Positions 8,027-18,055 of a stretch of DNA of 64,000 nucleotides are shown in pieces (the first letter of the stretch is position 1; each line of letters begins with the position of its first letter). The DNA comes from Treponema parvum (GTDB taxonomy: Bacteria; Spirochaetota; Spirochaetia; Treponematales; Treponemataceae), in assembly GCF_017893965.1 (NCBI RefSeq), contig NZ_CP054142.1, forward strand, positions 2,594,288 through 2,658,287, written 5' to 3'. The translations under genes and the position numbers were made by a program. The notes below the pieces were generated by a model that saw only the letters and a program-made list of their open reading frames with translations, was not told the DNA's origin and ran no database searches.

Positions 8027-10807
8027 TTACGGCATGTGTATTATCTCTCTGGGTTTGCTGCCGTTTTGAGGACCTACGATTCCCCGCGCTTCCATTTCTT
8101 CTACCAATCTTGCAGCCCTGTTATATCCTATCTTCAAACGCCGCTGAATATACGAAGCACTGGCCTTTCCCGCTTGAAGGACTATATCCAAGGCCTGATC
8201 ATACATGGGATCCGCCCCGTCGCCGAATAAATCCGGCGATCCGTCCGAATCTTCGTCCGTATCCACAAAAATTTCATCGTCTATGTATTCCGGCGGACCG
8301 TAGCGTTTTACGTATTCCACTACGTTTTCAACTTCATTGTCGCTTACAAAGGTTCCCTGTATGCGGATGGGGAAAGGGTCTACCGCGCTGGCATAGAGCA
8401 TGTCGCCGCGTCCTAGAAGTTTTTCAGCTCCTACCTGGTCTATGATGATTCGGCTGTCCATTTTCGATGCAACCATAAAAGCAATCCTTGTAGGAATATT
8501 CGCCTTTATTAAACCGGTAATAACGTCTATGGACGGCCGCTGCGTCGCAAGAACGATGTGAATTCCTATGGCTCGGCTCATTGCGGCAAGCCGCGCTACG
8601 GTGGATTCCAGTTCCTTTCCCGTTGTCGCCATGAGATCCGCAAATTCGTCGATTATGACGACTATGTACGGAAGTTTTTCCGTAGCGATGTGTCTGTCGA
8701 CAATACGCCTGTTATAGTTTGCAATGTCGCGAACACCCATTCCGTCCAGCAAAGCGTAACGTCTTTCCATTTCGCAAAGACAATATTGCAAAGCCTGAAA
8801 AGCTTTTTTAGATTCCGTTATCACAGGCGTTAACAAGTGCGGTATGTCGTTATAAAGTTTCAGTTCCACTATTTTGGGGTCGATAAGGATGAGTTTTACA
8901 TCCTGGGGAGCACGCTTGTATAATATGGACAGAATCATACTGTTTACGCAGACGGATTTGCCCGATCCCGTAGCTCCCGCTATCAAAAGATGCGGCGTAG
9001 TTACCAAATCGATTATCTGAGGGTCTCCTTCTATGTCTTTTCCCAAAATAACCGGTACCTGCATTTTTTTAAAAGGAGGAATATCCTGTTCTACTATTTC
9101 CCGAAAACTGACAATGGATCTGTCCTTGTTGGGAACTTCAATACCTACGGCCTGCTTTCCCGGAATCGGAGCCACAATGCGCACGCTGCTCGCAGCAAGC
9201 CGTAAAGCGATATTATCCTGCAGAGCGACAACCTTGCTTAACTTTACGCCGGGAGCGGGAAGTATTTCAAACATTGTGACGACAGGCCCCTTTCTTATGC
9301 CGATTATTTCAGCATCGATCTTAAACTCGCTTAAAGTTTCTTTTAATTGAATGGAAGCGGCCTTTGTTTCATCGTCTATCACCCAGTAAGGCTCGTCGTC
9401 ATATTCCGTAAGCAAGTTTTTTACCGGTATACTGTATGCTTTGCCCGCTCTGCGTCCGGCGAATAATGATTTTTTCGTTTTTTCCGCATTTTCCTGTTTT
9501 ACTATATCAAGGTCTTCAGTGCCGACATCGGAGGCGACCGTATTTTCCTGATCTTCGGGATCGTCAATATCGTAAGAAGTCAAATCGTCGCTTTCATCGT
9601 CTTCAATATTGCGGCGGGCGTCTTCTTCCATTTCCGCAAAGACATCAGTTATCCCCTCGAAATTCGAAGTTTTCGCCCTTATTTCAACTTCGTCATTTTC
9701 ATCTTCCGTTTCGTCGTTGGGATCCATGTCAAAAAAGTCGGGATCCAACATTTTCTCTTTATCTCCGGCGTCTTCAGTTTCCTCCGGCAACGGCTGAATG
9801 AGCGCATCAAATTCTTCCGGAGTGATGACCGCCGACACGTCCCTTGTTTCAAGCAAATCGGATGTTGCGTCGGGCTCGGAATTTGTGACGGATTCGGAAC
9901 TTGCGCCGGACTCAAATTCGGCACCGGGCTCGCATCCTTCATTGGACGCAGGGTCTTTTTCATAGGAATCCTTCGTACTTTCGTCTGTGACTTCTTTACT
10001 GATTTTTGTGTCCGCATCTGCGTCTGTATCGGCGATCCTGTTGCCGATTAAACCGCCGTTAGCGACCGAACCACTGTCATAAGCAAAGCCGCTGTCAAAA
10101 GCCAAGTTTGTATCGGCGATCCTATTGACAGCCGAATTACTGTCATCGGCGGAGCGCCCGTCCGGAGTTAAACCGCCGGCGGACAAACTGCCGACAGCGC
10201 CCCCGTTGCCGTCAGCCAAGCCGCTGCCGACCGAACTGTTTACGCCCACAAAGTCGCCGACTTCCCGTTCCGGTTCTCTTTTAGCAGGCCTTTTTTCTCC
10301 GGCGTCTTTACTGTCAAATTTTTTTCCGAAGTTTTTTTGCCTTCCTTGCAACGAAGAAATATATTTTTGCCCGATAATTCCGAAAAACAAATATTCTATT
10401 ATGATGATGCATATTCCCATTAAAATCGTAAATAAAACTTTTACGGTAAGCACGGGGCCTTCTTCATATTGTGCAATTAAACGGCATATCCGCTCTATGA
10501 TGACGGCCGTAAAAAACGGAAAAAAACTGAGCAACAGCGATATTCCTTTTTTTAAATTCCATCCTGACGACAAAGACAAAATAGCACTGAAAAGTAAAAA
10601 AACCGGAATAAAAATGCTGGTAAGTCCGTAAACGGAGACTAATATATGGCCGAGTTTAAAAAATAAAATCGTCTTTTCCGAAAAGCCGCTTCCGAAATTT
10701 AAAAATCGAAACAAAAGGCTTACGGAAAAAAAGGCTGCCAGCAAAACCAGCAGTATCGAAGAACAAATATTTATTATCTCATTTTTTTTCATCTTATACT
10801 TTCTCAC
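8027..10807 (-). CDS. ftsK: DNA translocase FtsK/SpoIIIE
   Basis: A 926-residue septal DNA pump. Four membrane helices occupy about residues 10-140. A long acidic, low-complexity linker (about 170-440) follows, with degenerate repeats such as GNRIADTDADADT. The RecA-like motor has Walker A GATGSGKSV near residue 610 and Walker B VVIIDEFADLM near 720. The C-terminal gamma winged helix ends with YNRAARLVEEMEARGIVG. It should move chromosome ends through the closing septum. The start is uncertain: GTG at 10807, or the ATG five codons later. The linker composition differs from the rest of the gene and may have grown by repeat expansion. Confidence 0.93.
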   Translation of the reverse strand: MRKYKMKKNEIINICSSILLVLLAAFFSVSLLFRFLNFGSGFSEKTILFFKLGHILVSVYGLTSIFIPVFLLFSAILSLSSGWNLKKGISLLLSFFPFFTAVIIERICRLIAQYEEGPVLTVKVLFTILMGICIIIIEYLFFGIIGQKYISSLQGRQKNFGKKFDSKDAGEKRPAKREPEREVGDFVGVNSSVGSGLADGNGGAVGSLSAGGLTPDGRSADDSNSAVNRIADTNLAFDSGFAYDSGSVANGGLIGNRIADTDADADTKISKEVTDESTKDSYEKDPASNEGCEPGAEFESGASSESVTNSEPDATSDLLETRDVSAVITPEEFDALIQPLPEETEDAGDKEKMLDPDFFDMDPNDETEDENDEVEIRAKTSNFEGITDVFAEMEEDARRNIEDDESDDLTSYDIDDPEDQENTVASDVGTEDLDIVKQENAEKTKKSLFAGRRAGKAYSIPVKNLLTEYDDEPYWVIDDETKAASIQLKETLSEFKIDAEIIGIRKGPVVTMFEILPAPGVKLSKVVALQDNIALRLAASSVRIVAPIPGKQAVGIEVPNKDRSIVSFREIVEQDIPPFKKMQVPVILGKDIEGDPQIIDLVTTPHLLIAGATGSGKSVCVNSMILSILYKRAPQDVKLILIDPKIVELKLYNDIPHLLTPVITESKKAFQALQYCLCEMERRYALLDGMGVRDIANYNRRIVDRHIATEKLPYIVVIIDEFADLMATTGKELESTVARLAAMSRAIGIHIVLATQRPSIDVITGLIKANIPTRIAFMVASKMDSRIIIDQVGAEKLLGRGDMLYASAVDPFPIRIQGTFVSDNEVENVVEYVKRYGPPEYIDDEIFVDTDEDSDGSPDLFGDGADPMYDQALDIVLQAGKASASYIQRRLKIGYNRAARLVEEMEARGIVGPQNGSKPREIIHMP

Positions 10808-10874
10808 AGCAAAAATTTCACCGCTCCTTATAATATCGGCAAAAAAATAAAACTCTTAAAGGTTGTATGCGTTA

Positions 10875-10903
10875 CTGACTTTTGTATTTCCGTCTGATAT
10901 ACT
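10875..10903 (+). promoter_or_regulatory. Probable sigma70-type promoter of pfkA
   Basis: CTGACT and TATACT are separated by 17 bp, and the -10 box ends only 6 bp before the pfkA ATG. Transcription would start at or next to the ATG, giving a leaderless mRNA; no ribosome binding site is visible. Confidence 0.5.
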
Positions 10904-10909
10904 TACACC

Positions 10910-11995
10910 ATGAAAAAAATAAAAGTGAAGAAGTTCGGTATTTTGACATCCGGCGGCGACGCACCGGGTCTTAACGCCGCCATCAGAGGAGTGTGCAGAG
11001 CGGCCATAACCCAATACGGCATGAAGATTATGGGTATACACAATGGATACAGAGGTCTTGTAGAGGGTGACGCCGAAGAACTTCACGTAAATAATTTTTC
11101 AGGGATTTTAACAAGGGGAGGAACTATCTTAGGGACATCGCGCGACAAGCCTTTGAAAAATCCCGTAAAAGATCCCAAAACGGGACTTTTGCCGCTTGAA
11201 GCTATAAAAGCAAATATAAAAAAGTGGGATCTTGACGCTCTTGTCGTGTTGGGCGGAAACGGAACAAACACGACGGCAAGTTTGCTTGCAAAAGAAGGCG
11301 TCAACATTATCGGCCTTCCCAAAACAATAGACAACGACATAGTTCATACGGATATAACTTTCGGTTTTCATACCGCGCTTGAGGTGGCAACCGAAGCTGT
11401 AGACCGCATACATACAACCGCGCACAGCCATAACCGCGTAATGCTCATAGAAGTTATGGGTCACAAAGCCGGCTGGCTTGCTCTTTACTCCGGAGTAGCA
11501 GGCGGTGCGGATGTTATCTTAATTCCTGAAATTCCGTACAATATAAAATCCGTCGCAAAAGAAGTTAAACGTCGAAGCGATGAAGGTAAACAGTTTTCCA
11601 TCATCGTCGTAGCGGAAGGCGCTCTATCCAAAGAAGAGGCGCTGTTGTCTAAAAAAGAATTAAAAAGCAAAAGGGAAGCTATGACATATTCCATAGCTTA
11701 CCGGGTTGCACGGGAACTGAAATCTTTGACCCAGTTGGAATCCCGCGTCACGGTCTTGGGCTATTTACAGCGCGGAGGAACGCCTTCTCCTTACGACAGA
11801 GTTCTTGCAACACAGTTCGGAGTTGCAGCGGCTGATTTTCTTGCAAAGGGAAAATTCGGCAAACTCGTAGCTATTCAAAACGGGCAGATCGTCGGCGTTC
11901 CCCTGGAAGATATAGCGGATAAAATAAAAAAGATCCCGAACGACGATCCTCTTCTTATTACGGGACGTTCGCTCGGGATAAACTTCGGAGATTAA
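10910..11995 (+). CDS. pfkA: 6-phosphofructokinase
   Basis: The 361-residue kinase phosphorylates fructose 6-phosphate in glycolysis. The phosphoryl-donor loop TSGGDAPGLNAA, the catalytic PKTIDND loop with the base Asp, the substrate motif MGHKAGWLAL and the LGYLQRGG segment are all present. Gly rather than Asp in the GGNGT loop (residues 115-119) predicts ATP rather than pyrophosphate as donor. This loop has Asn where E. coli PfkA has Asp103, as I recall from other ATP-PfkA-like groups. The Lys in PKTIDND fits the Gly/Lys class usually lacking classical allostery. The start matches the family N-terminus. Confidence 0.92.
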   Translation: MKKIKVKKFGILTSGGDAPGLNAAIRGVCRAAITQYGMKIMGIHNGYRGLVEGDAEELHVNNFSGILTRGGTILGTSRDKPLKNPVKDPKTGLLPLEAIKANIKKWDLDALVVLGGNGTNTTASLLAKEGVNIIGLPKTIDNDIVHTDITFGFHTALEVATEAVDRIHTTAHSHNRVMLIEVMGHKAGWLALYSGVAGGADVILIPEIPYNIKSVAKEVKRRSDEGKQFSIIVVAEGALSKEEALLSKKELKSKREAMTYSIAYRVARELKSLTQLESRVTVLGYLQRGGTPSPYDRVLATQFGVAAADFLAKGKFGKLVAIQNGQIVGVPLEDIADKIKKIPNDDPLLITGRSLGINFGD

Positions 11996-12002
11996 ATTCA
12001 TT

Positions 12003-12035
12003 TAAAGCGGCTCCGGCATTGCTTAAGCCGCTTAG
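12003..12035. terminator. Weak hairpin between convergent genes
   Basis: AAGCGGCT and AGCCGCTT form an 8-bp stem between the ends of pfkA and the 5'-nucleotidase gene. No clear T-run follows on either strand, so termination activity is only a possibility. Confidence 0.35.
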
Positions 12036-12038
12036 CCT

Positions 12039-13631
12039 TTACGGAAGAGGCGCTCCTCCTACAATCGTAATACGTCCGTCCGTCATCGGCGTAATAGGCT
12101 GAGGCAGTGATTTTACATATTCTATAAACACATCGTTGACCAGCATTGAAGTATTGTATGTGTCCACGGAATTTTTCATCACAACATAACCGTCTCCGCC
12201 GCCGGCCATATAGTCGTTTGTAGCAATGCGGTACAGCTTATTGTTGTCGATAGGCTTACCGCCTATCGTAATATCTGAAATTCTGCCGTTGGTTCCGTCG
12301 CTGTCATAGGTCAAAGTATATCTTACTTCTTTCGAAACCTGCGGGAATCCGCCTGCGCCCTGATTTTGCGTTTGAATAAAATTAAACAGAGCTTTTACAT
12401 CCGCTCCCTTTAAGGTAAGAACATAAACATAGTTTTCAAACGGAAGCATGGTAACAATGTTTTCTTTAGTGACATCTCCCTTGGGCAAGGAAGTTCTTAT
12501 GTTACCGCCGTTATGAATGGCAAAATCAACGTCAACTCCCGTGGATTTCACATAGCCGACCGTCGCGTCGCACAAGAGATCGCCGCTTGCCATCTCTTTA
12601 TAGCGCGGCCATTTTCTTCCGAATTCGAATTCCGCAGTCGTTTTCATTACCACTTCTTTTAAGGACGCAACAGCCTTATCCACATACGGTTTAAGCAGAG
12701 CAACCATTTCAGCATCGGGAGGGAAGTCCTTATCGTTAATCTTTACGGGCGTCCACTCCAGCTTGGTAACTTTTTTGTCTTTAATCGTAAGCACGGCCTT
12801 GCCCATGTATTTTCCCCATTCGTTGGAAGTAACAATGGGCGTTCCTCCTGCGTACTTAGGCTCGGCAAAATAACTGTGCGAATGCCCGTCAACGATCAGA
12901 TCTATTCCCGAAACGGCTTCGGCTACTCTAACTGAAGTTTCCTGATCCGATGTTTCCAAAACATCTCCTAAATGTCCAACGAGAATAACGATATCCGCTT
13001 TTTTCTTGTCCCTGAGGAGAGAAACCATCTCTTTTGCGGTGTTTATTTCATCATAGAACGTAAGCGACTTATCGGGACTTGCAATTACCTTTGTCCGCAG
13101 CGTCGTCAGCCCGAAAATACCTACTTTAAGGCCGTTAAAATTTTTTATTATGTAAGGTTTAACGAGATAGTTTTTACCCTGCTTTATATTTGCGCTCAGC
13201 CACGGGAATTTGGATATTTTTATCTGCTTTAAGAGTTTTTCAAGCGTTCCGTCGAACTCGTGGTTTCCCAAAGCTACCGCGTCGTAGCCCATAGCGTTAT
13301 AGGCCATTATGTCGGGTTCAGCGGCAAACATATTTGAAACTGCCATTCCCGTATTCACGTCGCCCGCATCCAAAACAAGGATGTCGCTTCCCGTTTTTTG
13401 AGCTTCGGCGCGCTGCATTTTAATAAAAGTAGCGCGTTCTGCAAGACCGCCTTGTCCTATTCCCTCTTTGTCTTTACGCGACAAAACGGATCCGTGATGG
13501 TCGTTAGTGTGAAGTATAACCAGCTTTTGCTCGGCCCCGGAAGAGATCTTTGAGCTTGCGCAGCCGGTAAAAAACAGCGCCGCCGCCGCAAATACGGCAA
13601 ACACCTTCCCCGTGTTTTTTATGACTTTCAT
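12039..13631 (-). CDS. 5'-nucleotidase/2',3'-cyclic phosphodiesterase lipoprotein (UshA family)
   Basis: About 530 residues. The start is set at the Met 42 bases inside the longest frame because GGAGG lies just before it and a clean signal peptide follows, ending in the lipobox FTGC. The metallophosphatase domain carries LHTNDHHGS, DAGDVNTG, GNHEFDG and GHSHS metal-ligand motifs. The C-terminal nucleotide-binding domain shows NGGNIR and TNDYMAGGGDGY. It should dephosphorylate extracellular nucleotides to nucleosides for uptake, anchored by lipid in a membrane. It is transcribed alone. Confidence 0.9.
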   Translation of the reverse strand: MKVIKNTGKVFAVFAAAALFFTGCASSKISSGAEQKLVILHTNDHHGSVLSRKDKEGIGQGGLAERATFIKMQRAEAQKTGSDILVLDAGDVNTGMAVSNMFAAEPDIMAYNAMGYDAVALGNHEFDGTLEKLLKQIKISKFPWLSANIKQGKNYLVKPYIIKNFNGLKVGIFGLTTLRTKVIASPDKSLTFYDEINTAKEMVSLLRDKKKADIVILVGHLGDVLETSDQETSVRVAEAVSGIDLIVDGHSHSYFAEPKYAGGTPIVTSNEWGKYMGKAVLTIKDKKVTKLEWTPVKINDKDFPPDAEMVALLKPYVDKAVASLKEVVMKTTAEFEFGRKWPRYKEMASGDLLCDATVGYVKSTGVDVDFAIHNGGNIRTSLPKGDVTKENIVTMLPFENYVYVLTLKGADVKALFNFIQTQNQGAGGFPQVSKEVRYTLTYDSDGTNGRISDITIGGKPIDNNKLYRIATNDYMAGGGDGYVVMKNSVDTYNTSMLVNDVFIEYVKSLPQPITPMTDGRITIVGGAPLP

Positions 13632-13744
13632 ATATCCTCCAGATATGATTTCATTAGTACTATTATGACCCACAAATAAGCGATGTCAAGGTTTAAAAGC
13701 CGCCGCTAAATAGTCGCTTTTATATATTTTGCCGCCGTCCATGG

Positions 13745-13860
13745 CGGTGCTTGAATTTCGAGTTTGCTGCACAAACGCCGCTTATCAGCTGCGCGCAAAG
13801 AACACACTAATTGCCCGGTAAAAATTCTCAAGCCGCAAAGACAAAATATCAAGTTGTGCT
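13745..13860. repeat. Intergenic repeat copy of the CGAGTTTGC family
   Basis: CGAGTTTGC, a short loop and AAACGCCGCTTAT are followed by GCGCGCAAAGAA, matching the order of elements at 2806-2860 and, inverted, at 23060-23110. It fills the 175-bp gap between the 5'-nucleotidase and LacI genes, partly next to the LacI stop codon. Confidence 0.5.
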
Positions 13861-14844
13861 TCGTTCTACGATCGCAGGACAGATCATTATTTTTTTATTT
13901 ACTCTTTCGCCTTTTAAAACTTCAATAAGATTACGCACGGCTATAAGACTTGTGTCATAAAGCATATTATCCAAAGAAGTGAGGGCCGGATTGCTTATCT
14001 CCGCGTGCCTTGAGTTATTGATCCCTACAACGGCTACATCTTTCGGGATTTCCACTTTCATATCATAAAGCGCGTGCAATCCTATTAGGGCAAGAAAATC
14101 TTCCGCATAAAGCAGCGCATCCGTTTCGGGTTTTTCCTTAAGAAGTTTTACGGTCGCTTTAAAAATATCCTCTATGGCATCTCCCGCTTCTATGACCGTC
14201 TTACTGCCGTTACCGATAAATTTATCAAAACCTTCGTTAAATCCTGCAAGTTTATTATAATTGCTTGGAGTATAATGGTTGGTTATAAAGGCTATGTTTT
14301 TGCACCCTTTATCCGCAAAAAGTTTTACACAATCACAGACCCCCGAACGCTCGTCAGCTATAACTCCGTATATGTTTTGCCCGTCAAGATAACCGTTGCA
14401 TATCGCAACGGGAACATGAGGAATGTTTACCATTATTGCATTTTGAACCGTTTCATTTTGATAAATCGATCCCATTAACACTACGGCTTCAACTTTTTTT
14501 TGACCTAAAAGGCGGATATATTCAGCCTGATTTTCAGGATCGGTGCCGGTATTGTATATTAAACAGGAATAGCCGTTTTTAGAAAATTCCTGTTCCACAT
14601 AATATACTCCGTCAGTGTGATGGGTAGTCCTTATATCCGCTATAAGAATGCCTATCATCTTTGTAGCCTGATTTACCAAGTTTCTGGCCGTTTCATTAGG
14701 CACATAATTACATTCGCTGAGGACTCTTAATACCTTTGCCCTTGTTCCTTTTTTAACAAAAGGGTAATTATTTATTACTCTTGATACCGTCGAGGCCGAA
14801 ACTTCCGCCATTTTTGCAATTTTATAGATCGTCACTTCCGACAT
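13849..14844 (-). CDS. LacI-family transcriptional regulator
   Basis: About 331 residues. The N-terminal helix-turn-helix with hinge helix reads TIYKIAKMAEVSASTVSRVINN, typical of LacI/GalR proteins, and the periplasmic-binding-like effector domain follows (about 60-331) with the ending VAVVGINNSRHAEI. The chosen Met follows AGGAAAA; 15 extra codons upstream look non-coding. It should bind an operator as a dimer and respond to a sugar or nucleoside. The nearby 5'-nucleotidase gene on the same strand might be a target, but no operator was identified. Confidence 0.88.
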   Translation of the reverse strand: MSEVTIYKIAKMAEVSASTVSRVINNYPFVKKGTRAKVLRVLSECNYVPNETARNLVNQATKMIGILIADIRTTHHTDGVYYVEQEFSKNGYSCLIYNTGTDPENQAEYIRLLGQKKVEAVVLMGSIYQNETVQNAIMVNIPHVPVAICNGYLDGQNIYGVIADERSGVCDCVKLFADKGCKNIAFITNHYTPSNYNKLAGFNEGFDKFIGNGSKTVIEAGDAIEDIFKATVKLLKEKPETDALLYAEDFLALIGLHALYDMKVEIPKDVAVVGINNSRHAEISNPALTSLDNMLYDTSLIAVRNLIEVLKGERVNKKIMICPAIVERSTT

Positions 14845-14910
14845 ATTTTTCCTGAATTCGATTGCAAGTATTTCTGAAATTATTATCACACGGTTTTAGA
14901 TATAACGCAA

Positions 14911-14960
14911 CAAAAAAAGGCCGTCTTTGAAGAACTCTTTTGTCTTCAAGACAGCCTTTT
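14911..14960 (-). terminator. Rho-independent terminator of rpsD
   Basis: On the - strand the stem AAGGCTGTCTTGAAG pairs with CTTCAAAGACGGCCTT and is followed by seven T. It lies 25 bases after the rpsD stop. Confidence 0.85.
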
Positions 14961-14983
14961 CAAGCTCAAATAAGAAATAATAA

Positions 14984-15580
14984 TTAGCGGGAATAGTATT
15001 CTATGACCAGCTGATCGTTTATTTCTACCGGCAATTCCGCTCTCAGCGGCATTCTTGCCAATTTTCCGCTGAGCTTTTCTTCGTCTCTTTCGATGTACGG
15101 AAGATTAAAACGCGCCGTTCCCAAAAAGTTGGTTTTAAAAGTTTCGATCTTCTGCGATTTTTCCCGCAAAGAGATCACGTCTCCTTCTTTTACCAAATAA
15201 GAAGGGATGTCCACTTTTTTCCCGTTTACAAGAACGTGTCCGTGGTTTACCACCTGACGAGCCATGCGGATGGAATTGGCAAAACCTATGCGGTAAACAA
15301 GGTTGTCAAGACGGCATTCCAGAGTAATCAAAAGCAGGTCGCCCGTCCTTTGTCCTTTTTTTATTTTTGCCTTGTCATAATAGTTACGCAATTGTTTTTC
15401 AAAAATTCCGTAATAAGCTTTTACCTTCTGTTTTTCAATAAGTTGTCTGCCGTATTCCGATTCCTTGTGTCTTTTCTGAAAAGCGGGATCTTTTGCTCTG
15501 TCAAGAGCTTTAGGGTGACCGCATGTGTTTACGCCCAATCGGCGACATTCCTTAAAACGAGGGCCTCTTCGTGTTGCCAT
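14984..15580 (-). CDS. rpsD: 30S ribosomal protein S4
   Basis: The 198-residue primary 16S rRNA-binding protein has the basic N-terminal domain, the [15 protein letters not shown] segment and the S4 RNA-binding domain [31 protein letters not shown]. The N-terminal region keeps two Cys ([11 protein letters not shown]), a partial remnant of the zinc-binding form. It is here a single-gene unit, away from the rpsM-rpsK-rpoA cluster where it often lies. Confidence 0.97.
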   Translation of the reverse strand: MATRRGPRFKECRRLGVNTCGHPKALDRAKDPAFQKRHKESEYGRQLIEKQKVKAYYGIFEKQLRNYYDKAKIKKGQRTGDLLLITLECRLDNLVYRIGFANSIRMARQVVNHGHVLVNGKKVDIPSYLVKEGDVISLREKSQKIETFKTNFLGTARFNLPYIERDEEKLSGKLARMPLRAELPVEINDQLVIEYYSR

Positions 15581-15686
15581 AGTTATAAGTCCTTTTATCG
15601 TTGCTTTTACAAGCAGTAATTTGCCGCGGTACTTAGTATTGAGGATATAGTACCAATTATGATAAATATTACATTTTACTTGACAT

Positions 15687-15716
15687 TTGTCAATGCGGCT
15701 TTTTGAATGATATACT
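15687..15716 (+). promoter_or_regulatory. Promoter of the DctP-like/two-component operon
   Basis: TTGTCA and TATACT are 18 bp apart, with the -10 box ending 6 bp before the ATG, so the transcript would be leaderless or nearly so. TTGACA-TT-TGTCAA forms an inverted repeat over the -35 region (about 15680-15693) and could be an operator. Confidence 0.5.
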
Positions 15717-15722
15717 GAAACA

Positions 15723-16619
15723 ATGCAAAAACTCTTCTTTTATATAATATTCGTTTTTACCTTAACGGGATTTATTTCCTGTAAAAAAGAAACAGTTGAA
15801 AACGGCAAACAGATTGTGCTTAGATTTTCAGAACCCATGCCTTCCGAGCACCCAAGCGCCGCAGCAAGCTCATATTTTGCGGACATCGTAAAACAAAGAA
15901 GCGGCCAAAGAATAAACATAAAAATTTATTTTAACGGTCAGCTCGGTACTCAAGAAGAAGTTTTGGATCAAATACAATTTGCGGGAATTGACATAGGGCG
16001 CGTTAATATTTCTTTTTTACTTGAAAAAGTTCAATCTTTTTCATTAAAATTTCAAGAGCTTATGTATGCGTCGCCGAAGGAAATCGCTTCTTATTTTCAG
16101 GAAAATCAAACTTTTCTGACTTTCGAGTGTCAAACCGAAAAACTGATCCCCTTGGGAACACTGCATCCGGATTTAAGATGTTTTTACAGCGATTCTACGC
16201 TTATTCCTTCGGTTTCGGAATTAAAGAAAAGACGAATAGGCATTTTTGAAAACAGGATTTTAACTTTTGCAATAAAAAAACTTGAAGCCGTTCCCGTAAA
16301 TATAATATCGGCGGACATATACGGCTCTCTCATAAACGGCTATATGGACGCAAGGGAAGCCGCCCTTTGCGATTTTTTGATCGGCGACGAATATCCGTTT
16401 ATTAACTATGTTCTTATAACGCCGTATATTTCGCTTCCGGATCTTTTTATAATGAGCGCCGAAGTTTTTTCGGATTTTTCAAGCACGGACAAAGATCTTT
16501 TAATTAAATGCGCCGAAGATGCGGGTAAGTACTATGTTTATCGACAAAAACAATTTTTAGAAAACAAACTTCCCGCGTTGGAAAAAGAAAAAACCGTTTA
16601 TGAGGACTTTATAAAATGA
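15723..16619 (+). CDS. DctP-like solute-binding lipoprotein, probable sensor input
   Basis: The 298-residue protein has a lipoprotein signal peptide (lipobox FISC) and the DctP fold: an [12 protein letters not shown] strand, the [20 protein letters not shown] segment typical of TRAP binding proteins, and an extended C-terminal helix. It is shorter than the true binding protein of the downstream transporter (341 residues). Its stop overlaps the start of the histidine kinase gene by 4 bases. This suggests it presents ligand to the kinase rather than to the permease; that role is inferred from context. Confidence 0.8.
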   Translation: MQKLFFYIIFVFTLTGFISCKKETVENGKQIVLRFSEPMPSEHPSAAASSYFADIVKQRSGQRINIKIYFNGQLGTQEEVLDQIQFAGIDIGRVNISFLLEKVQSFSLKFQELMYASPKEIASYFQENQTFLTFECQTEKLIPLGTLHPDLRCFYSDSTLIPSVSELKKRRIGIFENRILTFAIKKLEAVPVNIISADIYGSLINGYMDAREAALCDFLIGDEYPFINYVLITPYISLPDLFIMSAEVFSDFSSTDKDLLIKCAEDAGKYYVYRQKQFLENKLPALEKEKTVYEDFIK

Positions 16620-18055
16620 ATGTTAAAAAAATCTTCAAAAGACTTGTTTTTTCAGTAGGTTTAAAAATAAACATTATCCTCGCAGGGATCATGGTCTTTT
16701 ATTTTATTTCAACCGTAATAAATCAATATTATTTCGACTCATATTCAAATTCATACGATAATCAGCTTTCTTATTTTTATTCTATCCAAGAAATGAAAGA
16801 GTGTTTTTCAAAAAGCAGACGCTCCCTTTCAAATTATTTAAAAACGGGAAACCGCTCTCAGCTTTCGGAATACAACGATTCGATAACGCTGACAAATAAA
16901 ATAATTCTTGAATTAAGCGACAGATCTCAGGACGACGAATCTTACTTTTTGCTGCAAAGCATGAGGAAGGTTCACAATATTTATTTCAGCGAAGGCTGCC
17001 GGGCGTCTTTTTTTTATAACATGGGAAACTACGACTACTACGGCAGACTGTATTATTCGGAAAAAATACAGGCTTATCTGCAGTCCTATGCGGACGAACT
17101 TTTAAAACTGTCTCTCACAAACACTTCGGAAAAAACCGAAACTATTATCCGCAACATAAAAGTTCTTAAAATTTACACAATGTTTTTTATTTTTATAATT
17201 ATCGCCGTGGACATTCTATTTCATTGGTATGTTTCTTCAGCTTTGACAAAACCGCTGTCTTTACTTGTAAAACAGGCGCAAGGGGTTTCGTCCGGCAATT
17301 TCGATATTCAGGTTCCTGTTAAAAATCCTAAAAATTCCGTCGGAGTTTTGATAACGGCCTTTAACAATATGGTCAGCGATGTAAAAAAGAACGTCGAATA
17401 TCAAAAACTTCTCAGCCAGGCAACTTTTTTAGCTTTACAAGCGCAAACCAATCCTCATTTTTTATTCAATACGCTGAACAGCATAAGCAGAACAATTTCT
17501 TTAAACAAAAAAGAAATCGCTTTACAAATGATAGAATCTCTTTCGCTTTTGCTAAGATACAGCCTTTCGGAAAGCGGAACACCCGTATCTTTTCAGGAAG
17601 AGCTTGAAATTACGGAAGAGTACATAAAAATTCAAAAACTTCGTTTCGGCGGCCGTATAACATATAAATCAAATGTTTCTAAAGAAATCGCTTACAATCT
17701 TCTGCTGCCCAAATTAACATTACAGCCGCTCGTAGAAAACGCGATCATCCACGGCCTTGAACCTAAAGAAAAAGGAGGAAAGATCGTTATTTCCGTTTCA
17801 AAACGAAAAGGCTATGCTTTGCTGCGGATCTTTGACAACGGAATAGGAATGTCGAAAGAAAAACTTAACGAAGCCCTTAACGCAAATCCCGTAAGCTCCA
17901 AACGGATAGGCCTTGCAAACACAAAAAAACGTTTGGAAATATTTGCAGAGCAAAAAGGCGGGAACAGAGTTTTTGACATTTTTACCCGCAAAACTGAAAA
18001 AGAATCTTGGACAATGATCCAAATCAGACTTAAAATTATGCAGGAAGAAAAATGA
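16616..18055 (+). CDS. Sensor histidine kinase, LytS/YesM type
   Basis: The 479-residue membrane kinase has TM1 at about 15-36, an extracytoplasmic domain to about 180, TM2 at about 183-205, a HAMP linker (about 208-262), a His_kinase domain with NPHFLFNTLNSISR and the phospho-acceptor His near residue 280, and an HATPase_c domain with VENAIIHGLEP and DNGIGM. This architecture pairs with AraC-type response regulators. It overlaps its neighbours by 4 bases on both sides. It likely senses a ligand through the upstream DctP-like lipoprotein and controls the TRAP genes downstream. Confidence 0.9.
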   Translation: MNVKKIFKRLVFSVGLKINIILAGIMVFYFISTVINQYYFDSYSNSYDNQLSYFYSIQEMKECFSKSRRSLSNYLKTGNRSQLSEYNDSITLTNKIILELSDRSQDDESYFLLQSMRKVHNIYFSEGCRASFFYNMGNYDYYGRLYYSEKIQAYLQSYADELLKLSLTNTSEKTETIIRNIKVLKIYTMFFIFIIIAVDILFHWYVSSALTKPLSLLVKQAQGVSSGNFDIQVPVKNPKNSVGVLITAFNNMVSDVKKNVEYQKLLSQATFLALQAQTNPHFLFNTLNSISRTISLNKKEIALQMIESLSLLLRYSLSESGTPVSFQEELEITEEYIKIQKLRFGGRITYKSNVSKEIAYNLLLPKLTLQPLVENAIIHGLEPKEKGGKIVISVSKRKGYALLRIFDNGIGMSKEKLNEALNANPVSSKRIGLANTKKRLEIFAEQKGGNRVFDIFTRKTEKESWTMIQIRLKIMQEEK

